Positions 56,168 through 64,000 of a stretch of 64,000 nucleotides of DNA are shown here, in pieces; within the stretch, counting starts at the first letter, position 1; each line of letters starts with the position of its first letter. The position numbers and the translations under genes are program-made. This stretch comes from Rhodanobacter sp. C03 (GTDB lineage: Bacteria > Pseudomonadota > Gammaproteobacteria > Xanthomonadales > Rhodanobacteraceae): contig NZ_MUNT01000005.1 of the NCBI RefSeq assembly GCF_002001175.1, positions 186,001 to 250,000 of the forward strand, in the 5' to 3' direction. The notes below the pieces were generated by a model that saw only the letters and a program-made list of their open reading frames with translations, had not been told where the DNA came from and ran no database searches.

Positions 56168-57876
56168 GGCGGATTCCCTTGCGACGGTGGGGTGGTCGAT
56201 GCCGGCGGCGCGGTTATCGCGGCCGCTGGCGTATCGACAGGTTTGGCATCGGGGCGGCGTCCACGGATCAGCGCCTCCGGATGACCGCTCAGATAATCGG
56301 TCAGCACGCGCAGCGACCGCGCCATGCGCTGCAGTTCCCCCAGCGTGCTGCCCAGGTTCTGCTGCAGCGGCGAGTCGCCGGACAGCGCCTCGTTGGCGGT
56401 GCCCATGGTCTTTTGCACGCCCTTCAAGGTGTTCTTGAATTCCGGCAGGGTCTGGCCGTTGACCTGTTTCATCGTGGCGTTGAGCCCGGCCAGGGTCTGG
56501 TCGAGGTTCTTGCCGATGCTCTCGAACGGGATCTTGTCGAGCTTGTCGACGATATCGGCCAGTTGCTCCTGCAGCTTGTCGAAGCTGCCGGGCACGGTTG
56601 GGATCATCAGCGGCTTGGCATTCGGATCGAAGTCCACCTTCGGCGTCTTCGGCACGAAATCCAGCGCCACATACAGCTGGCCAGTCAGCAGATTGCCGCT
56701 GCGTGCCTGCGCACGCAGACCATGCTCGACCAGGCGTCCCATCAACTGCGACAGGTCCGGATTCTCGCCGCGCGCCTTGGCCAGCGCCTCCAGCTTGTCA
56801 TAGGCATTGCCCAGGCGCTGCGGATAGACCACCGCCCCCACCACCACCGGGAAGCGCTGCGCCTTTTCGTCGTAATCCAGCTTGATCGAGACCACCTTGC
56901 CGATGTTGATGCCGAGGAACTCCACCGGCGCGTCCACCGCCAGCCCGCGCACAGACTGCTCGAAGCGCATGCGGATGTAATGCGGCTCGCCATCCGGCGG
57001 CGCCATCGCGCTGGCCTGGTCGCCGAACAATGTGTACTCGGTTTCTTCCGGCGCCGGCGTGCTGTCATGCGGGCCAGCCGGATCCTGGAACGCCAGGCCA
57101 CCGGCCAGCACGGACGCCAGCGACTGCGTATTGACTTTCAGCCCGCTCGCGCCGACCGACACATCGATGCCGCTGGCATTCCAGAAGCGCGTGGCGGTGG
57201 TGACGAACTTGTCATTGGGACCGTCCACGAAGATCTGCAACGAGACGCCCTTGCCGCTCGAATCCAGCTGGTAGGACACCACCCGGCCCACCTGGATACG
57301 CCGGTAATACACCGGCGAGCCGATATCCAGCGAACCAAGGTCGTCACTGTGCAGCACGAAGCTGCGCCCGGGCGCGCCATGGTTCACCGCCGGCGGCGTC
57401 TCCAGCCCCTTGAACTCGTCCGCCGGCGCGTTCGAATCACCCACGTCGACGCCGATGAAGGCACCAGACAGCAAGGTATCGATGCCCGACACGCCGCCCA
57501 GTCCGATCCGCGGCCGCACCACCCAGTAGCGTGTGCCCTGGGTGGCGAAGCTCTCGGCACTCTTTTCCAGCGCCACCTTGACCAGCACATGGCTGTGATC
57601 GCCGCTGAGATGAATCTTGTTGACCCGGCCGATCACCACGTTCTTGTATTTCACCGGCGTCTTGCCGGCGTCCAGGCCCTCGGCACTCTGGAAGCTGATG
57701 GTGATGGTCGGGCCGGCCTGCAGCCAGCTGTTGACCACCAGCGAAAGGCCGACCAGTGCGGCCAGCGCCGGCACCAGCCAGATCAGCGAGGCATTGAAAC
57801 GACGATGCCGCACCACCGGTCGCGGCAGTTCGCTGCCGTCCGGGCCATCCTGTTCAGTGCGGCGGTCGTCAGTCAT
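56164..57876 (-). CDS. pqiB: Intermembrane lipid-transport protein PqiB
   Basis: 570 residues from the ATG at 57876; 57891 is possible. One N-terminal helix (LIWLVPALAALVGLSLVVNSW), then three MCE domains: SAEGLDAGKTPVKYKNVVIGRV (about 60), DDLGSLDIGSPVYYRRIQVGRVV (about 170), FEQSVRGLAVDAPVEFLGINIGKVV (about 290), then a coiled-coil C-terminus. Builds a needle across the periplasm for lipids. Confidence 0.95.
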   Translation of the reverse strand: MTDDRRTEQDGPDGSELPRPVVRHRRFNASLIWLVPALAALVGLSLVVNSWLQAGPTITISFQSAEGLDAGKTPVKYKNVVIGRVNKIHLSGDHSHVLVKVALEKSAESFATQGTRYWVVRPRIGLGGVSGIDTLLSGAFIGVDVGDSNAPADEFKGLETPPAVNHGAPGRSFVLHSDDLGSLDIGSPVYYRRIQVGRVVSYQLDSSGKGVSLQIFVDGPNDKFVTTATRFWNASGIDVSVGASGLKVNTQSLASVLAGGLAFQDPAGPHDSTPAPEETEYTLFGDQASAMAPPDGEPHYIRMRFEQSVRGLAVDAPVEFLGINIGKVVSIKLDYDEKAQRFPVVVGAVVYPQRLGNAYDKLEALAKARGENPDLSQLMGRLVEHGLRAQARSGNLLTGQLYVALDFVPKTPKVDFDPNAKPLMIPTVPGSFDKLQEQLADIVDKLDKIPFESIGKNLDQTLAGLNATMKQVNGQTLPEFKNTLKGVQKTMGTANEALSGDSPLQQNLGSTLGELQRMARSLRVLTDYLSGHPEALIRGRRPDAKPVDTPAAAITAPPASTTPPSQGNPP

Positions 57877-58510
57877 CACTATCCCTGCCATCCCAGATCA
57901 ACCGGGGGTCAAAACTCATCGAGGCCAGCATGGTCAGCACCACGGTCAGGCCGAAAAAAATCACACCGGGCAGCGGCTCGACCAGGCTCAGCAGGCCGAA
58001 GCGCACCAGGGCCGTCAACAGCGCCACCACGAACACATCCAGCATCGACCAGTAGCCGATGAACTCGACCAGCCGATAGAGTTTTGCACGCTGCGGCCGT
58101 GCCCAGCCGCTACCGCGCTGGCTGCTCAGCAGCAGCGTGCCTAGCGAAAGGAATTTCAGCACCGGCACCACGATGCTGGCGGTGAACACGATGATCGCCA
58201 GATCCGGCGATCCCTTGACCCACAGCTCCACCACGCCGCTGATGATGGTGTTGTCGTCGATGTCGTTCAAGCTGGCCGTGCGCATGATCGGCAGCACATT
58301 GGCCGGGATGTACAGCAGGAACGCAGCGATCATCAATGCCCACGTGCGCATGTAACTGTATGGCTTGCGCCGGTGCAGTACGGAACCGCAGCGCGGGCAC
58401 GCCAGCTCGTCGGCGACATCAACGCGAGCGGGCGTGTCTGCGGAAATCACCAGCTTGCACACATGGCAACCGATCAGGCCGAGGTCGGCGGCACGTGGGA
58501 ACGCACTCAT
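57869..58510 (-). CDS. pqiA: PqiA second half (PqiA-domain membrane protein)
   Basis: 213 residues from the ATG at 58510 (MSAFPRAADLG). Zinc-ribbon CHVCKL...CPRCGSVL, then four helices with the PqiA signature (LYIPANVLPIMRT, FIGYWSMLDVFVVALL). Corresponds to the C-terminal half of E. coli PqiA; its start overlaps the stop of the first-half gene (ATGA). The open frame far upstream is spurious. Confidence 0.9.
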   Translation of the reverse strand: MSAFPRAADLGLIGCHVCKLVISADTPARVDVADELACPRCGSVLHRRKPYSYMRTWALMIAAFLLYIPANVLPIMRTASLNDIDDNTIISGVVELWVKGSPDLAIIVFTASIVVPVLKFLSLGTLLLSSQRGSGWARPQRAKLYRLVEFIGYWSMLDVFVVALLTALVRFGLLSLVEPLPGVIFFGLTVVLTMLASMSFDPRLIWDGRDSDD

Positions 58511-59124
58511 GCCGGACCCTCCGGCGTGAGTTCCCACAACTGGCGCAGGTCGACGCCGGCAAAGATGGTGATCAGCAAGGTCAGCGCTGCGTAGGCATAG
58601 ATGCCCGGATCCGCCACCACGTCGAAGTAGAGATGCGCCTTGACGATCGCCACCAGCGCACCGAGCACGAACACCTCGCTCATCGTCCACGGTTGCAGGT
58701 AGTGCAAGGTCACCATCATCGGCACGAAACCCGGTGCGCGGCGGCCAAGGCGGCCAAACCACAGCAGCCATCCGAGCAGAAACATCTTGAGCAGCGGAAA
58801 AAAGAACAGCGTGCCGGCAGCCAGCACCGCAACCACCTGTGCCTGCTGCTGCCACATCACGATGATCGTGCCCCACAGCGTGGCACCACTGAGCTGGCCA
58901 TTCAGTCCGAGGGTGACGATCGGCCACATGTTCGCCTGCACGAACACGATCATCGCCGTCATAACCAACGCCAGCATGACATTCACGCTCAACCCGTGAT
59001 GCCGTTCCAGCACCGCATGGCAGCACGCACATTGCGCCACGTCGCCACGCGCCAGCGGTCGCCGGCGATAGACCGTGTCGCAGTGCTCGCAGATCAGCAG
59101 CGCTTCGGATGAGGTCGTACCCAT
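58507..59124 (-). CDS. pqiA: PqiA first half (PqiA-domain membrane protein)
   Basis: 205 residues. CEHCDTVY...CACCHAVL zinc-ribbon, four helices with NMWPIV, LQPWTMSEVFVLGALVA. Corresponds to the N-terminal half of E. coli PqiA. The single E. coli gene is here two overlapping genes, a known arrangement; it is not a frameshift because each half has its own start and zinc-ribbon. Confidence 0.9.
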   Translation of the reverse strand: MGTTSSEALLICEHCDTVYRRRPLARGDVAQCACCHAVLERHHGLSVNVMLALVMTAMIVFVQANMWPIVTLGLNGQLSGATLWGTIIVMWQQQAQVVAVLAAGTLFFFPLLKMFLLGWLLWFGRLGRRAPGFVPMMVTLHYLQPWTMSEVFVLGALVAIVKAHLYFDVVADPGIYAYAALTLLITIFAGVDLRQLWELTPEGPA

Positions 59125-59251
59125 AGGCTCGCGGTCGGGTTCCGGCGTGACGATCCGTGGATTCTCGCAAATCTATCGTGAACGCGCTGCACCGCTTGAT
59201 ATGCTGGTGATTGCCCTGATCTGAACCGCATCCGCCGAACTGGAGTTTCCC

Positions 59252-60121
59252 GTGACTGATGCCACTGCTGCCCCCGCCCATGTCTTCGACGTGGAACAGC
59301 AAAGTTTCGAAGCCGATGTGCTGCAGGCATCCCTGACCACGCCCGTGCTGGTGGATTTCTGGGCGACCTGGTGCGAGCCGTGCAAGACCCTCGGGCCGAT
59401 GCTGGAAAAGCTGGCCGCCGAGTACAACGGCGCGTTCCGGCTGGGCAAGGTCGATGTGGATACGCAGCAGGAACTGGCCGGCATGTTCGGCATCAAGAGC
59501 ATCCCGACCGTGGTGCTGGTGAAGGACGGCCAGGTGCTCGACGGTTTCGCTGGCGCGTTGCCGGAAGGCCAGTTGCGCGAATTCCTGTCGCGCCATGTGC
59601 AGCCGCTGGAAGCGCCCGCCGAGGCGGGCGGAGCCGAGATCGTGCCGGAAACGCCCGAACAGGCGATCGACCGCCTGCAGCAGGCGATCGCCGCCGAACC
59701 GGGCAAGCCCGACTTGAAACTCGATCTGGCGCTGGCACTGATGCGCGCCGGCCAGGTGGACGCCGCTGCCGCGGAGCTGGCTGCGCTGCCGGCCAATCTC
59801 GCCACCGACGCACGCGCCGTGCGCCTGCGCAGCGAACTGGAACTGGCCCATGCGCTGAAAGACGCCCCCGCGAAGGCACAGTTGCAGCAGCGCGTGCAGG
59901 CCGACGCCAACGATTGGGCCGCGCATGACCAGCTCGGCGTACGGCTATTGCTGGAAGGCGACGCCGAGGCCGGGCTCGAGCAGTTCCTGATGATCCTGCA
60001 GAAAGCCCGCGACTGGAACGACGGCCAGGCGAAGAAGCGCCTGCTCGCCGCGTTCGCCACGCTCGACGATGCTGAGCTGGTCAGCCGCTACCGTCGCAAG
60101 ATGGCTTCGCTGCTGTTCTGA
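59252..60121 (+). CDS. cnoX: CnoX/YbbN-like thioredoxin with TPR domain
   Basis: 289 residues from a GTG at 59252. Thioredoxin domain (1-110) with active site WCEPC (Cys41, Cys44), SIPTVVLVKDG, then TPR-like repeats from about 125 (ETPEQAIDRLQQAIAAEP, PDLKLDLALALMRAGQVDAAAAELA...) and KRLLAAFATLDDAELVSRYRRKMASLLF, typical of YbbN. E. coli CnoX has Ser in place of the first Cys; this one keeps both. Confidence 0.92.
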   Translation: MTDATAAPAHVFDVEQQSFEADVLQASLTTPVLVDFWATWCEPCKTLGPMLEKLAAEYNGAFRLGKVDVDTQQELAGMFGIKSIPTVVLVKDGQVLDGFAGALPEGQLREFLSRHVQPLEAPAEAGGAEIVPETPEQAIDRLQQAIAAEPGKPDLKLDLALALMRAGQVDAAAAELAALPANLATDARAVRLRSELELAHALKDAPAKAQLQQRVQADANDWAAHDQLGVRLLLEGDAEAGLEQFLMILQKARDWNDGQAKKRLLAAFATLDDAELVSRYRRKMASLLF

Positions 60122-60158
60122 ATATGGCTACACAGCGGCTCCTGCCAGATCCAGATCA

Positions 60159-60228
60159 TGTGGGAGCGGCTTCAGCCGCGATGCCTTTTTGATCCTGCAA
60201 GAGCATCGCGGCTGAAGCCGCTCCTACA
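60159..60228. repeat. REP-type inverted repeat pair
   Basis: TGTGGGAGCGGCTTCAGCCG at 60159 onward pairs with the reverse element ending at 60228 (GCATCGCGGCTGAAGCCGCT...). Long, strong stem; may stop or protect the cnoX transcript. Confidence 0.85.
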
Positions 60229-60262
60229 GCCGCCTCTACAGAAAACCGGATTCCAAAGCATC

Positions 60263-60715
60263 ATGCGTGCATCCACCTTCCGCCGCCTGCTCAACCTGTG
60301 GCCGCCGTTCCTGTGCAATTCCATCCGCGTGCAATCGATCAGCGCCGACTGGAGCGAGGCGAAGGTGGTGCTGCGGCTGCGCCCATGGAACCACAACTAC
60401 GTACGCACCCAGTTCGGCGGCAACCTGTTCGCGATGACCGATCCGTTCTGGATGCTGCTGGTGATGCACCAGCTCGGCGACGACTACTACGTGTGGGACA
60501 AGGCCGGCGCGATCGACTTCGTCGCGCCGGGCCGCGAGGATGTCTACGCGCACTTCAATCTGGAAAGCAGCGTCGTTGACGAATTGCGTGCAGCGGCGGC
60601 CGGTGGCGAGAAAGTGCTGCGCTGGTTCGAGACCGAGGTGGTCACCGCGAGCGGCGAAGTGATCGCCCGCGTGCGCAAGCAGATCTACGTGCGGCTGAAA
60701 CCGAAGGCGCGCTGA
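60263..60715 (+). CDS. DUF4442 hotdog-fold protein
   Basis: 150 residues from the ATG at 60263 (MRASTFRRLLNLWPPF). VVLRLRPWNHNYVRTQFGGNLFAMTDPFWMLLVMHQLGDDYYVWDKA is the conserved core (short parts RTQFGGNLFAMTDPF, DKAGAIDFV), matching the DUF4442 family, thioesterase-like. Reaction not known. Its stop is 4 bases from the convergent sigma-factor partner gene. Confidence 0.85.
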   Translation: MRASTFRRLLNLWPPFLCNSIRVQSISADWSEAKVVLRLRPWNHNYVRTQFGGNLFAMTDPFWMLLVMHQLGDDYYVWDKAGAIDFVAPGREDVYAHFNLESSVVDELRAAAAGGEKVLRWFETEVVTASGEVIARVRKQIYVRLKPKAR

Positions 60716-60719
60716 GCGC

Positions 60720-61391
60720 TCATTCGCTCTCGAAGCGCTTGAGCTCGGCCAGTACGGACTCGGCCTTCTGCACGCTGCGGCCGGCAAAGTTGTTCTCCAG
60801 CCAGCGCCGGTGACCCGCCCAGCGGATCAGGCCATACGCCAATCCAACCACGCCCAGCGAAATGACGCCGCAAAGCACCATCCACAGCACCAGCCCCGGG
60901 GCTCTGCTCCACCAGTCGGCGTAACCCATCCGATCCCAGTCGTACTGGATCAGCATGAGCATGACCGGAATCCAGATCAGACTCCCCAGCACAGCGAACA
61001 CCGGAGCCTCCACTTTGATCCGCCATGCGCGCAGCGTCGCCAGCCGACGCTGGATCACCAGCACCGGCGCCGCATAGTCGATACCCTGTACCAGGGATAG
61101 CACCCGCGCCGAGAACACGATCGTCAGGATGCCGAACACCTGGACAGCGATGCCGCAGGCCATCGCTTGCCATATGCGCGTATGCGTACTCCAGAACGCG
61201 ACTCCCCACAGCATCACCCCGATGCCCAGAGCAATCTGCGCCCCCTGCCCCCACACCAGTGGCCGCAGACCGCGGCGCAGGCGATCCAGCCTGGTATCCC
61301 TGAATATCTGCACGTTCAACGCGTGCTGCTGCTCCAGTCGATGATCGAGCGCCTGCCAAGCCAGCTTCATCTCATCCAGTTCCATGCTCAT
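60720..61391 (-). CDS. Membrane partner of ECF sigma factor
   Basis: 223 residues; start overlaps the sigma stop (ATGA). MSMELDEMKLAWQALDHRLEQQ is an N-terminal helix with LDEMKxxW, typical of proteins next to sigma factors of this group; then four helices (about 47-65, 75-95, 130-150, 168-190) and a C-terminal cytosolic helix. It could be an anti-sigma factor but shows no zinc-anti-sigma motif. Confidence 0.75.
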   Translation of the reverse strand: MSMELDEMKLAWQALDHRLEQQHALNVQIFRDTRLDRLRRGLRPLVWGQGAQIALGIGVMLWGVAFWSTHTRIWQAMACGIAVQVFGILTIVFSARVLSLVQGIDYAAPVLVIQRRLATLRAWRIKVEAPVFAVLGSLIWIPVMLMLIQYDWDRMGYADWWSRAPGLVLWMVLCGVISLGVVGLAYGLIRWAGHRRWLENNFAGRSVQKAESVLAELKRFESE

Positions 61392-61915
61392 GCTCCCATG
61401 GTTGCCGCCGCGGTCATCTGCCCGCGCAGCTTTTGCTTGATGCGACCGATCTTGGTCGCCACGTTGGTTTCGCTGATGCCGAGGATCTCGGCGATCTCGA
61501 TGTAGCTGCGGTCTTCCAGGTACAGCAGGATCAGCGCGCGATTGAGCGGATCGAGCTGGCCGATGAAGGCGTACAGCGCGGTCAGCCGCTCGTCCTGTTC
61601 GGGTATCGCCTCGCCGCCGCCGACGGTTTCCAGGTGATGCGCCTCCAGCGGCTCGAAACGATCCGCCTCCGACCGGCGCTCGCGCCGCGCCTGCGAGATC
61701 GCCACGTTCAGCGCGATGCGATACATCCAGGTGGAAAACTTCGCCCGTGCCGCGTCATAGCCAGCGAACGAACGCCACAGCTGCGCACTGATCTCCTGCA
61801 CCAGATCATCGCGATCGGCCGCATTGCGGCTGTACAGGCCAGCCACCTTGAACACGATCCGGCGATGTTCGTGCAGCAACGACTCGAAGCGTTGCTGGTG
61901 TTGCCTGGCAGTCAT
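61388..61915 (-). CDS. ECF-type RNA polymerase sigma factor
   Basis: 175 residues from the ATG at 61915 (MTARQHQQRFESLL). Region 2 DRDDLVQEISAQLWRSFAGYDAARAKFSTWMYRIALNVAISQARRERR; region 4 LNRALILLYLEDRSYIEIAEILGISETNVATKIGRIKQKL. (Quoted in parts: DDLVQEISAQLW, STWMYRIALN, YIEIAEILGISETNV.) Regulon not visible; coupled to the membrane-protein gene. Confidence 0.93.
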   Translation of the reverse strand: MTARQHQQRFESLLHEHRRIVFKVAGLYSRNAADRDDLVQEISAQLWRSFAGYDAARAKFSTWMYRIALNVAISQARRERRSEADRFEPLEAHHLETVGGGEAIPEQDERLTALYAFIGQLDPLNRALILLYLEDRSYIEIAEILGISETNVATKIGRIKQKLRGQMTAAATMGA

Positions 61916-62048
61916 GGACGTCGTTTCCCCTCCGTTCCACCCATGATTCGCAGGGTACGGAAAAAAATCACAGGACGCGTCCACGCACCCGGCCAGGCAT
62001 GCTTAGCCCACAGCACACGGGATCGACACGGAAGAGCTCGCGAAGCGC

Positions 62049-62414
62049 CTACGGAATGTTCTGCGCCACCCGCCAGAGCACGCCACTGGGATCGAACAGC
62101 GTGAAGTCACGCATGCCCCAGGGCTGGTCAGTCGGCTCGCCCACTTCCACGCCGAAACGCGCAGGCACACCGGCCGCCAGCACGTGGACATGCCAGTCAT
62201 CGACGTTCTCGACCAGCAGATGCATCTGGAAATTCCTGATGAACGCCGGCTCATTGAACGCTTGCAGCAGAAAACTCGTCTCCCCATGGCGGACGTAGGC
62301 AAGACCATCTTCCGACCACGGCACCTCGAAGCCGAGCGCCAGATAGAACTGCTCGGACAACGCAAAATCGAGCGCCGGCACGAACGCCTTGATTTCGACT
62401 GCCGTGAGATTCAT
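62049..62414 (-). CDS. VOC/glyoxalase-fold protein
   Basis: 121 residues from the ATG at 62414 (MNLTAVEIKAFVPALDF). YLALGFEVPWSEDGLAYVRHGETSFLLQ, then MHLLVENVDDWHVHVLAAGV and GMRDFTLFDPSGVLWRVAQNI, the double beta-alpha-beta of the family. It could be a resistance protein, a glyoxalase-like enzyme or a dioxygenase; metal ligands (His, His, Glu) are not complete. Confidence 0.85.
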   Translation of the reverse strand: MNLTAVEIKAFVPALDFALSEQFYLALGFEVPWSEDGLAYVRHGETSFLLQAFNEPAFIRNFQMHLLVENVDDWHVHVLAAGVPARFGVEVGEPTDQPWGMRDFTLFDPSGVLWRVAQNIP

Positions 62415-62540
62415 CGCAGGCCTCGGCACACACCCGGATCGGGAAGTCGAACCTTACGACAAAACTGCGCGATACCATCGCGGACGCTGGCGGCTTGTTC
62501 GGGCTGATCACTGAGCATGCGCAGGTCAATCGCCTCTTGT

Positions 62541-62594
62541 TCGTCATTCCGGCCTTCGCTGGAAGGACGACGGCGCGAGGGTAACCTCGCGCCG
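62541..62594. repeat. Double hairpin repeat
   Basis: TCGTCATTCC / GGAAGGACGA (62541-62550, 62561-62570) and then CGGCGCGAGG GTAA CCTCGCGCCG (62571-62594), a perfect 10-bp stem. The first belongs to the GTCATTCC-type dispersed repeats common in proteobacteria. Confidence 0.75.
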
Positions 62595-62677
62595 GAACCT
62601 TGCACCCAAGCCGCAGCACAACCACCACCCTCCCCTACAATGCGAAATCCCCTAAACCAAATCCACCGGATTACCCC

Positions 62678-63355
62678 ATGCGCCCGCTGCGCTTCAAACG
62701 CTATCTGCTGACCGGCCTGCTCACCTTCATTCCATTATGGGTGACTTGGGCCGTCTTCAAACTGGTACTGGGCACGCTGGCCGATATCGGCGCACCGCTG
62801 GTCAATGCGTTCCTCGGCGCGCTGGCCTTGGTGGCACCCCGTGCCGCAGCCACACTTGGCACTCAATCGCTGACCTTCATCGTCGCGCTGCTGATCACGC
62901 TCGGTGCGCTTTACCTGCTCGGCTGGATAGCCACCCGGGTGATCGGCCAGCGTTTCATCAATGCGTTCGACGGCCTGCTCGCACGCATCCCGGTAGTGCA
63001 GACGATCTACGGCGGCACCAAGAAACTGATGGCGGTGCTGCAGAACAAGCCGTCCGGCGTGCAACGGGTGGTGCTGGTGGAGTTTCCGCGCCGTGGCATG
63101 AAGGTGGTCGGCTTCGTCACCCGGGTGATGACCGAGGACGGCAGCGGCCGCGAGATGGCGGCGGTGTTCATCCCGACTACGCCGAACCCCACCGGCGGCT
63201 ATCTCGTCGTGCTCCCACTGGACGAGCTGACCCCGACCGACTGGACGATGGACCAGGCGATGGCCTTCATCATCTCCGGTGGCGCGGTGGCGCCCGATAC
63301 CCTGCCTGCCTCGCCCCCGACGCTACGGCATGACAGCGCCGGAGAACAGGCATGA
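62678..63355 (+). CDS. DUF502 membrane protein
   Basis: 225 residues from the ATG at 62678 (MRPLRFKRYLLTGLLTF). Two membrane helices with LLTFIPLWVTWAVFKLV, then IPVVQTIYGGTKKLMAVLQ, VVLVEFPRRGMKVVGFVT and VFIPTTPNPTGGYLVVLPLDEL, the DUF502 signatures. Function unknown. Stop overlaps the next start (ATGA). Confidence 0.9.
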   Translation: MRPLRFKRYLLTGLLTFIPLWVTWAVFKLVLGTLADIGAPLVNAFLGALALVAPRAAATLGTQSLTFIVALLITLGALYLLGWIATRVIGQRFINAFDGLLARIPVVQTIYGGTKKLMAVLQNKPSGVQRVVLVEFPRRGMKVVGFVTRVMTEDGSGREMAAVFIPTTPNPTGGYLVVLPLDELTPTDWTMDQAMAFIISGGAVAPDTLPASPPTLRHDSAGEQA

Positions 63356-64000
63356 GTCTGCGTCACGTCCTGCTGGCCGCCCTGCTCGGGGTTGCCGCCA
63401 TAACCGCACACGCCGCCGATCCGACTGCCACCGACTGGACCACACCGGCCGAGGCGGCGCAGTTCCGCACCACGCCGAGCTATGCCGATACCTTGGTCTA
63501 CCTGAAACGGCTGCAGCAGGCGGCACCGGGCGTCATTCGCCTGGGAACCTACGGCACCACGCCGGAAGGGCGACCGATGACGGTAGTAATCGCCAGCGGC
63601 GACGGCACGTTCGATCCTGTCGCTGCACGCAAGGCCGGCAAGCCGATCGTGCTGCTGCAGGCCGGCATCCATCCGGGTGAGATCGAGGGCAAGGACGCCG
63701 GCCTGATGCTGCTGCGCGATATCGCGATCACCCACAAGTACCCGCACGTGCTCGATCATCTGGTGCTGGTCTATGTCCCGGTGTTCAGCGTGGACGGCCA
63801 TGCGAACTCGTCGCCGTATCACCGCATCAACCAGAACGGCCCGGACAGCATGGGCTTCCGCGGCCAGTCGCAATACCTCAACCTCAACCGCGATTACGTG
63901 AAAGCCGACGCGCCGGAGATGCTGGCGTGGCTAAAGCTGTGGCAGCGCTGGTTGCCGGATTTCCTGATCGACGTGCATACCACCGACGGTGCCGACTACC
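63352..64000 (+). CDS. M14-family zinc carboxypeptidase, 5' part
   Basis: Starts at 63352 (ATGA overlap) and runs off the window. Signal peptide MSLRHVLLAALLGVAAITAHA. Zinc ligands His and Glu in QAGIHPGEIEGKD; further on, VDGHANSSPYHRINQNGPD and DVHTTDGADY (third ligand His). LGTYGTTPEGRPM is the family's early motif. Exported peptidase; specificity unknown. Confidence 0.88.
   Translation, partial: MSLRHVLLAALLGVAAITAHAADPTATDWTTPAEAAQFRTTPSYADTLVYLKRLQQAAPGVIRLGTYGTTPEGRPMTVVIASGDGTFDPVAARKAGKPIVLLQAGIHPGEIEGKDAGLMLLRDIAITHKYPHVLDHLVLVYVPVFSVDGHANSSPYHRINQNGPDSMGFRGQSQYLNLNRDYVKADAPEMLAWLKLWQRWLPDFLIDVHTTDGADY

Noticed and set aside
56179-58062. 627-codon open frame opposite pqiB
   Set aside because: Antisense shadow of pqiB, with no start signal or recognisable motif.
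57869-59926. Single 685-codon frame containing the second PqiA half
   Set aside because: Only the last 213 codons resemble a protein; the rest overlaps the first PqiA half and part of the thioredoxin gene on the other strand.

Overview
The window is high-GC, gene-dense bacterial chromosome. Gene content and order (leuS-lptE-holA-nadD, rsfS-rlmH-maf, the pqi operon, rpsF-rpsR-rplI, a 2-aminomuconate-type cluster, many M56/TonB and PepSY iron genes, and REP hairpins built on a GTAGGAGCGRC...GYCGCTCCTAC core) suggest a gammaproteobacterium of the Lysobacterales (Xanthomonadales), perhaps Rhodanobacteraceae. That placement is inference from gene content; there is no rRNA or tRNA in the window to test it.

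Layout. 1-6.8 kb: end of purU, then a minus-strand housekeeping block (radA, alr, dnaB, the ribosomal operon rpsF-rpsR-rplI, an IscA-type carrier). 6.9-13.0 kb: asnS, a MalM-like lipoprotein, a small membrane protein, and an SDR / aldehyde dehydrogenase / beta-carbonic anhydrase / RidA run that looks like the lower part of a 2-aminomuconate (3-hydroxyanthranilate) pathway. 13.0-20.1 kb: a secreted Lys/His/Ala-rich protein, hutG, glutathione reductase, a DadA-type oxidoreductase, a BlaI repressor with an M56 peptidase-TonB partner and its palindromic operator, an NlpC/P60 lipoprotein, slyD. 20.13-23.38 kb: an intact IS1-family-type transposon carrying four non-transposase genes, with terminal inverted repeats and an 8-bp target duplication; it sits in the last codons of an MFS transporter gene. 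23.4-34.6 kb: that transporter, two methyltransferases, the DEAD-box helicases rhlE and deaD, fghA, a ygiD-type dioxygenase, a YkgJ-type protein, ypfJ, a MAPEG protein and a CPBP protease.

34.6-59.1 kb is mostly minus-strand core: maf, an acetyltransferase, rlmH and rsfS on one side, and nadD, holA, lptE, leuS and the pqi lipid-transport operon on the other. Between rsfS and nadD, which are neighbours in many gammaproteobacteria, lie about 13.9 kb of unrelated genes: nitronate monooxygenase, an MXKDX-repeat protein, OsmC, DAHP synthase with its own attenuator, an MpaB-type oxygenase, a NERD-domain helicase, a flavin monooxygenase, and a Fur-box-controlled TonB receptor / PepSY iron operon. 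59.2-64 kb: a CnoX-like thioredoxin, a DUF4442 thioesterase-like protein, an ECF sigma factor with a coupled membrane partner, a VOC protein, a DUF502 protein and the start of an M14 carboxypeptidase.

The strongest points for a second look are the cargo-carrying transposon and its exactly reconstructable insertion, a leader peptide with seven residues LYFWFYG plus Y upstream of DAHP synthase followed by a textbook terminator, and the BlaI/M56-TonB pair with its operator. No CRISPR array, rRNA, tRNA or prophage was seen.
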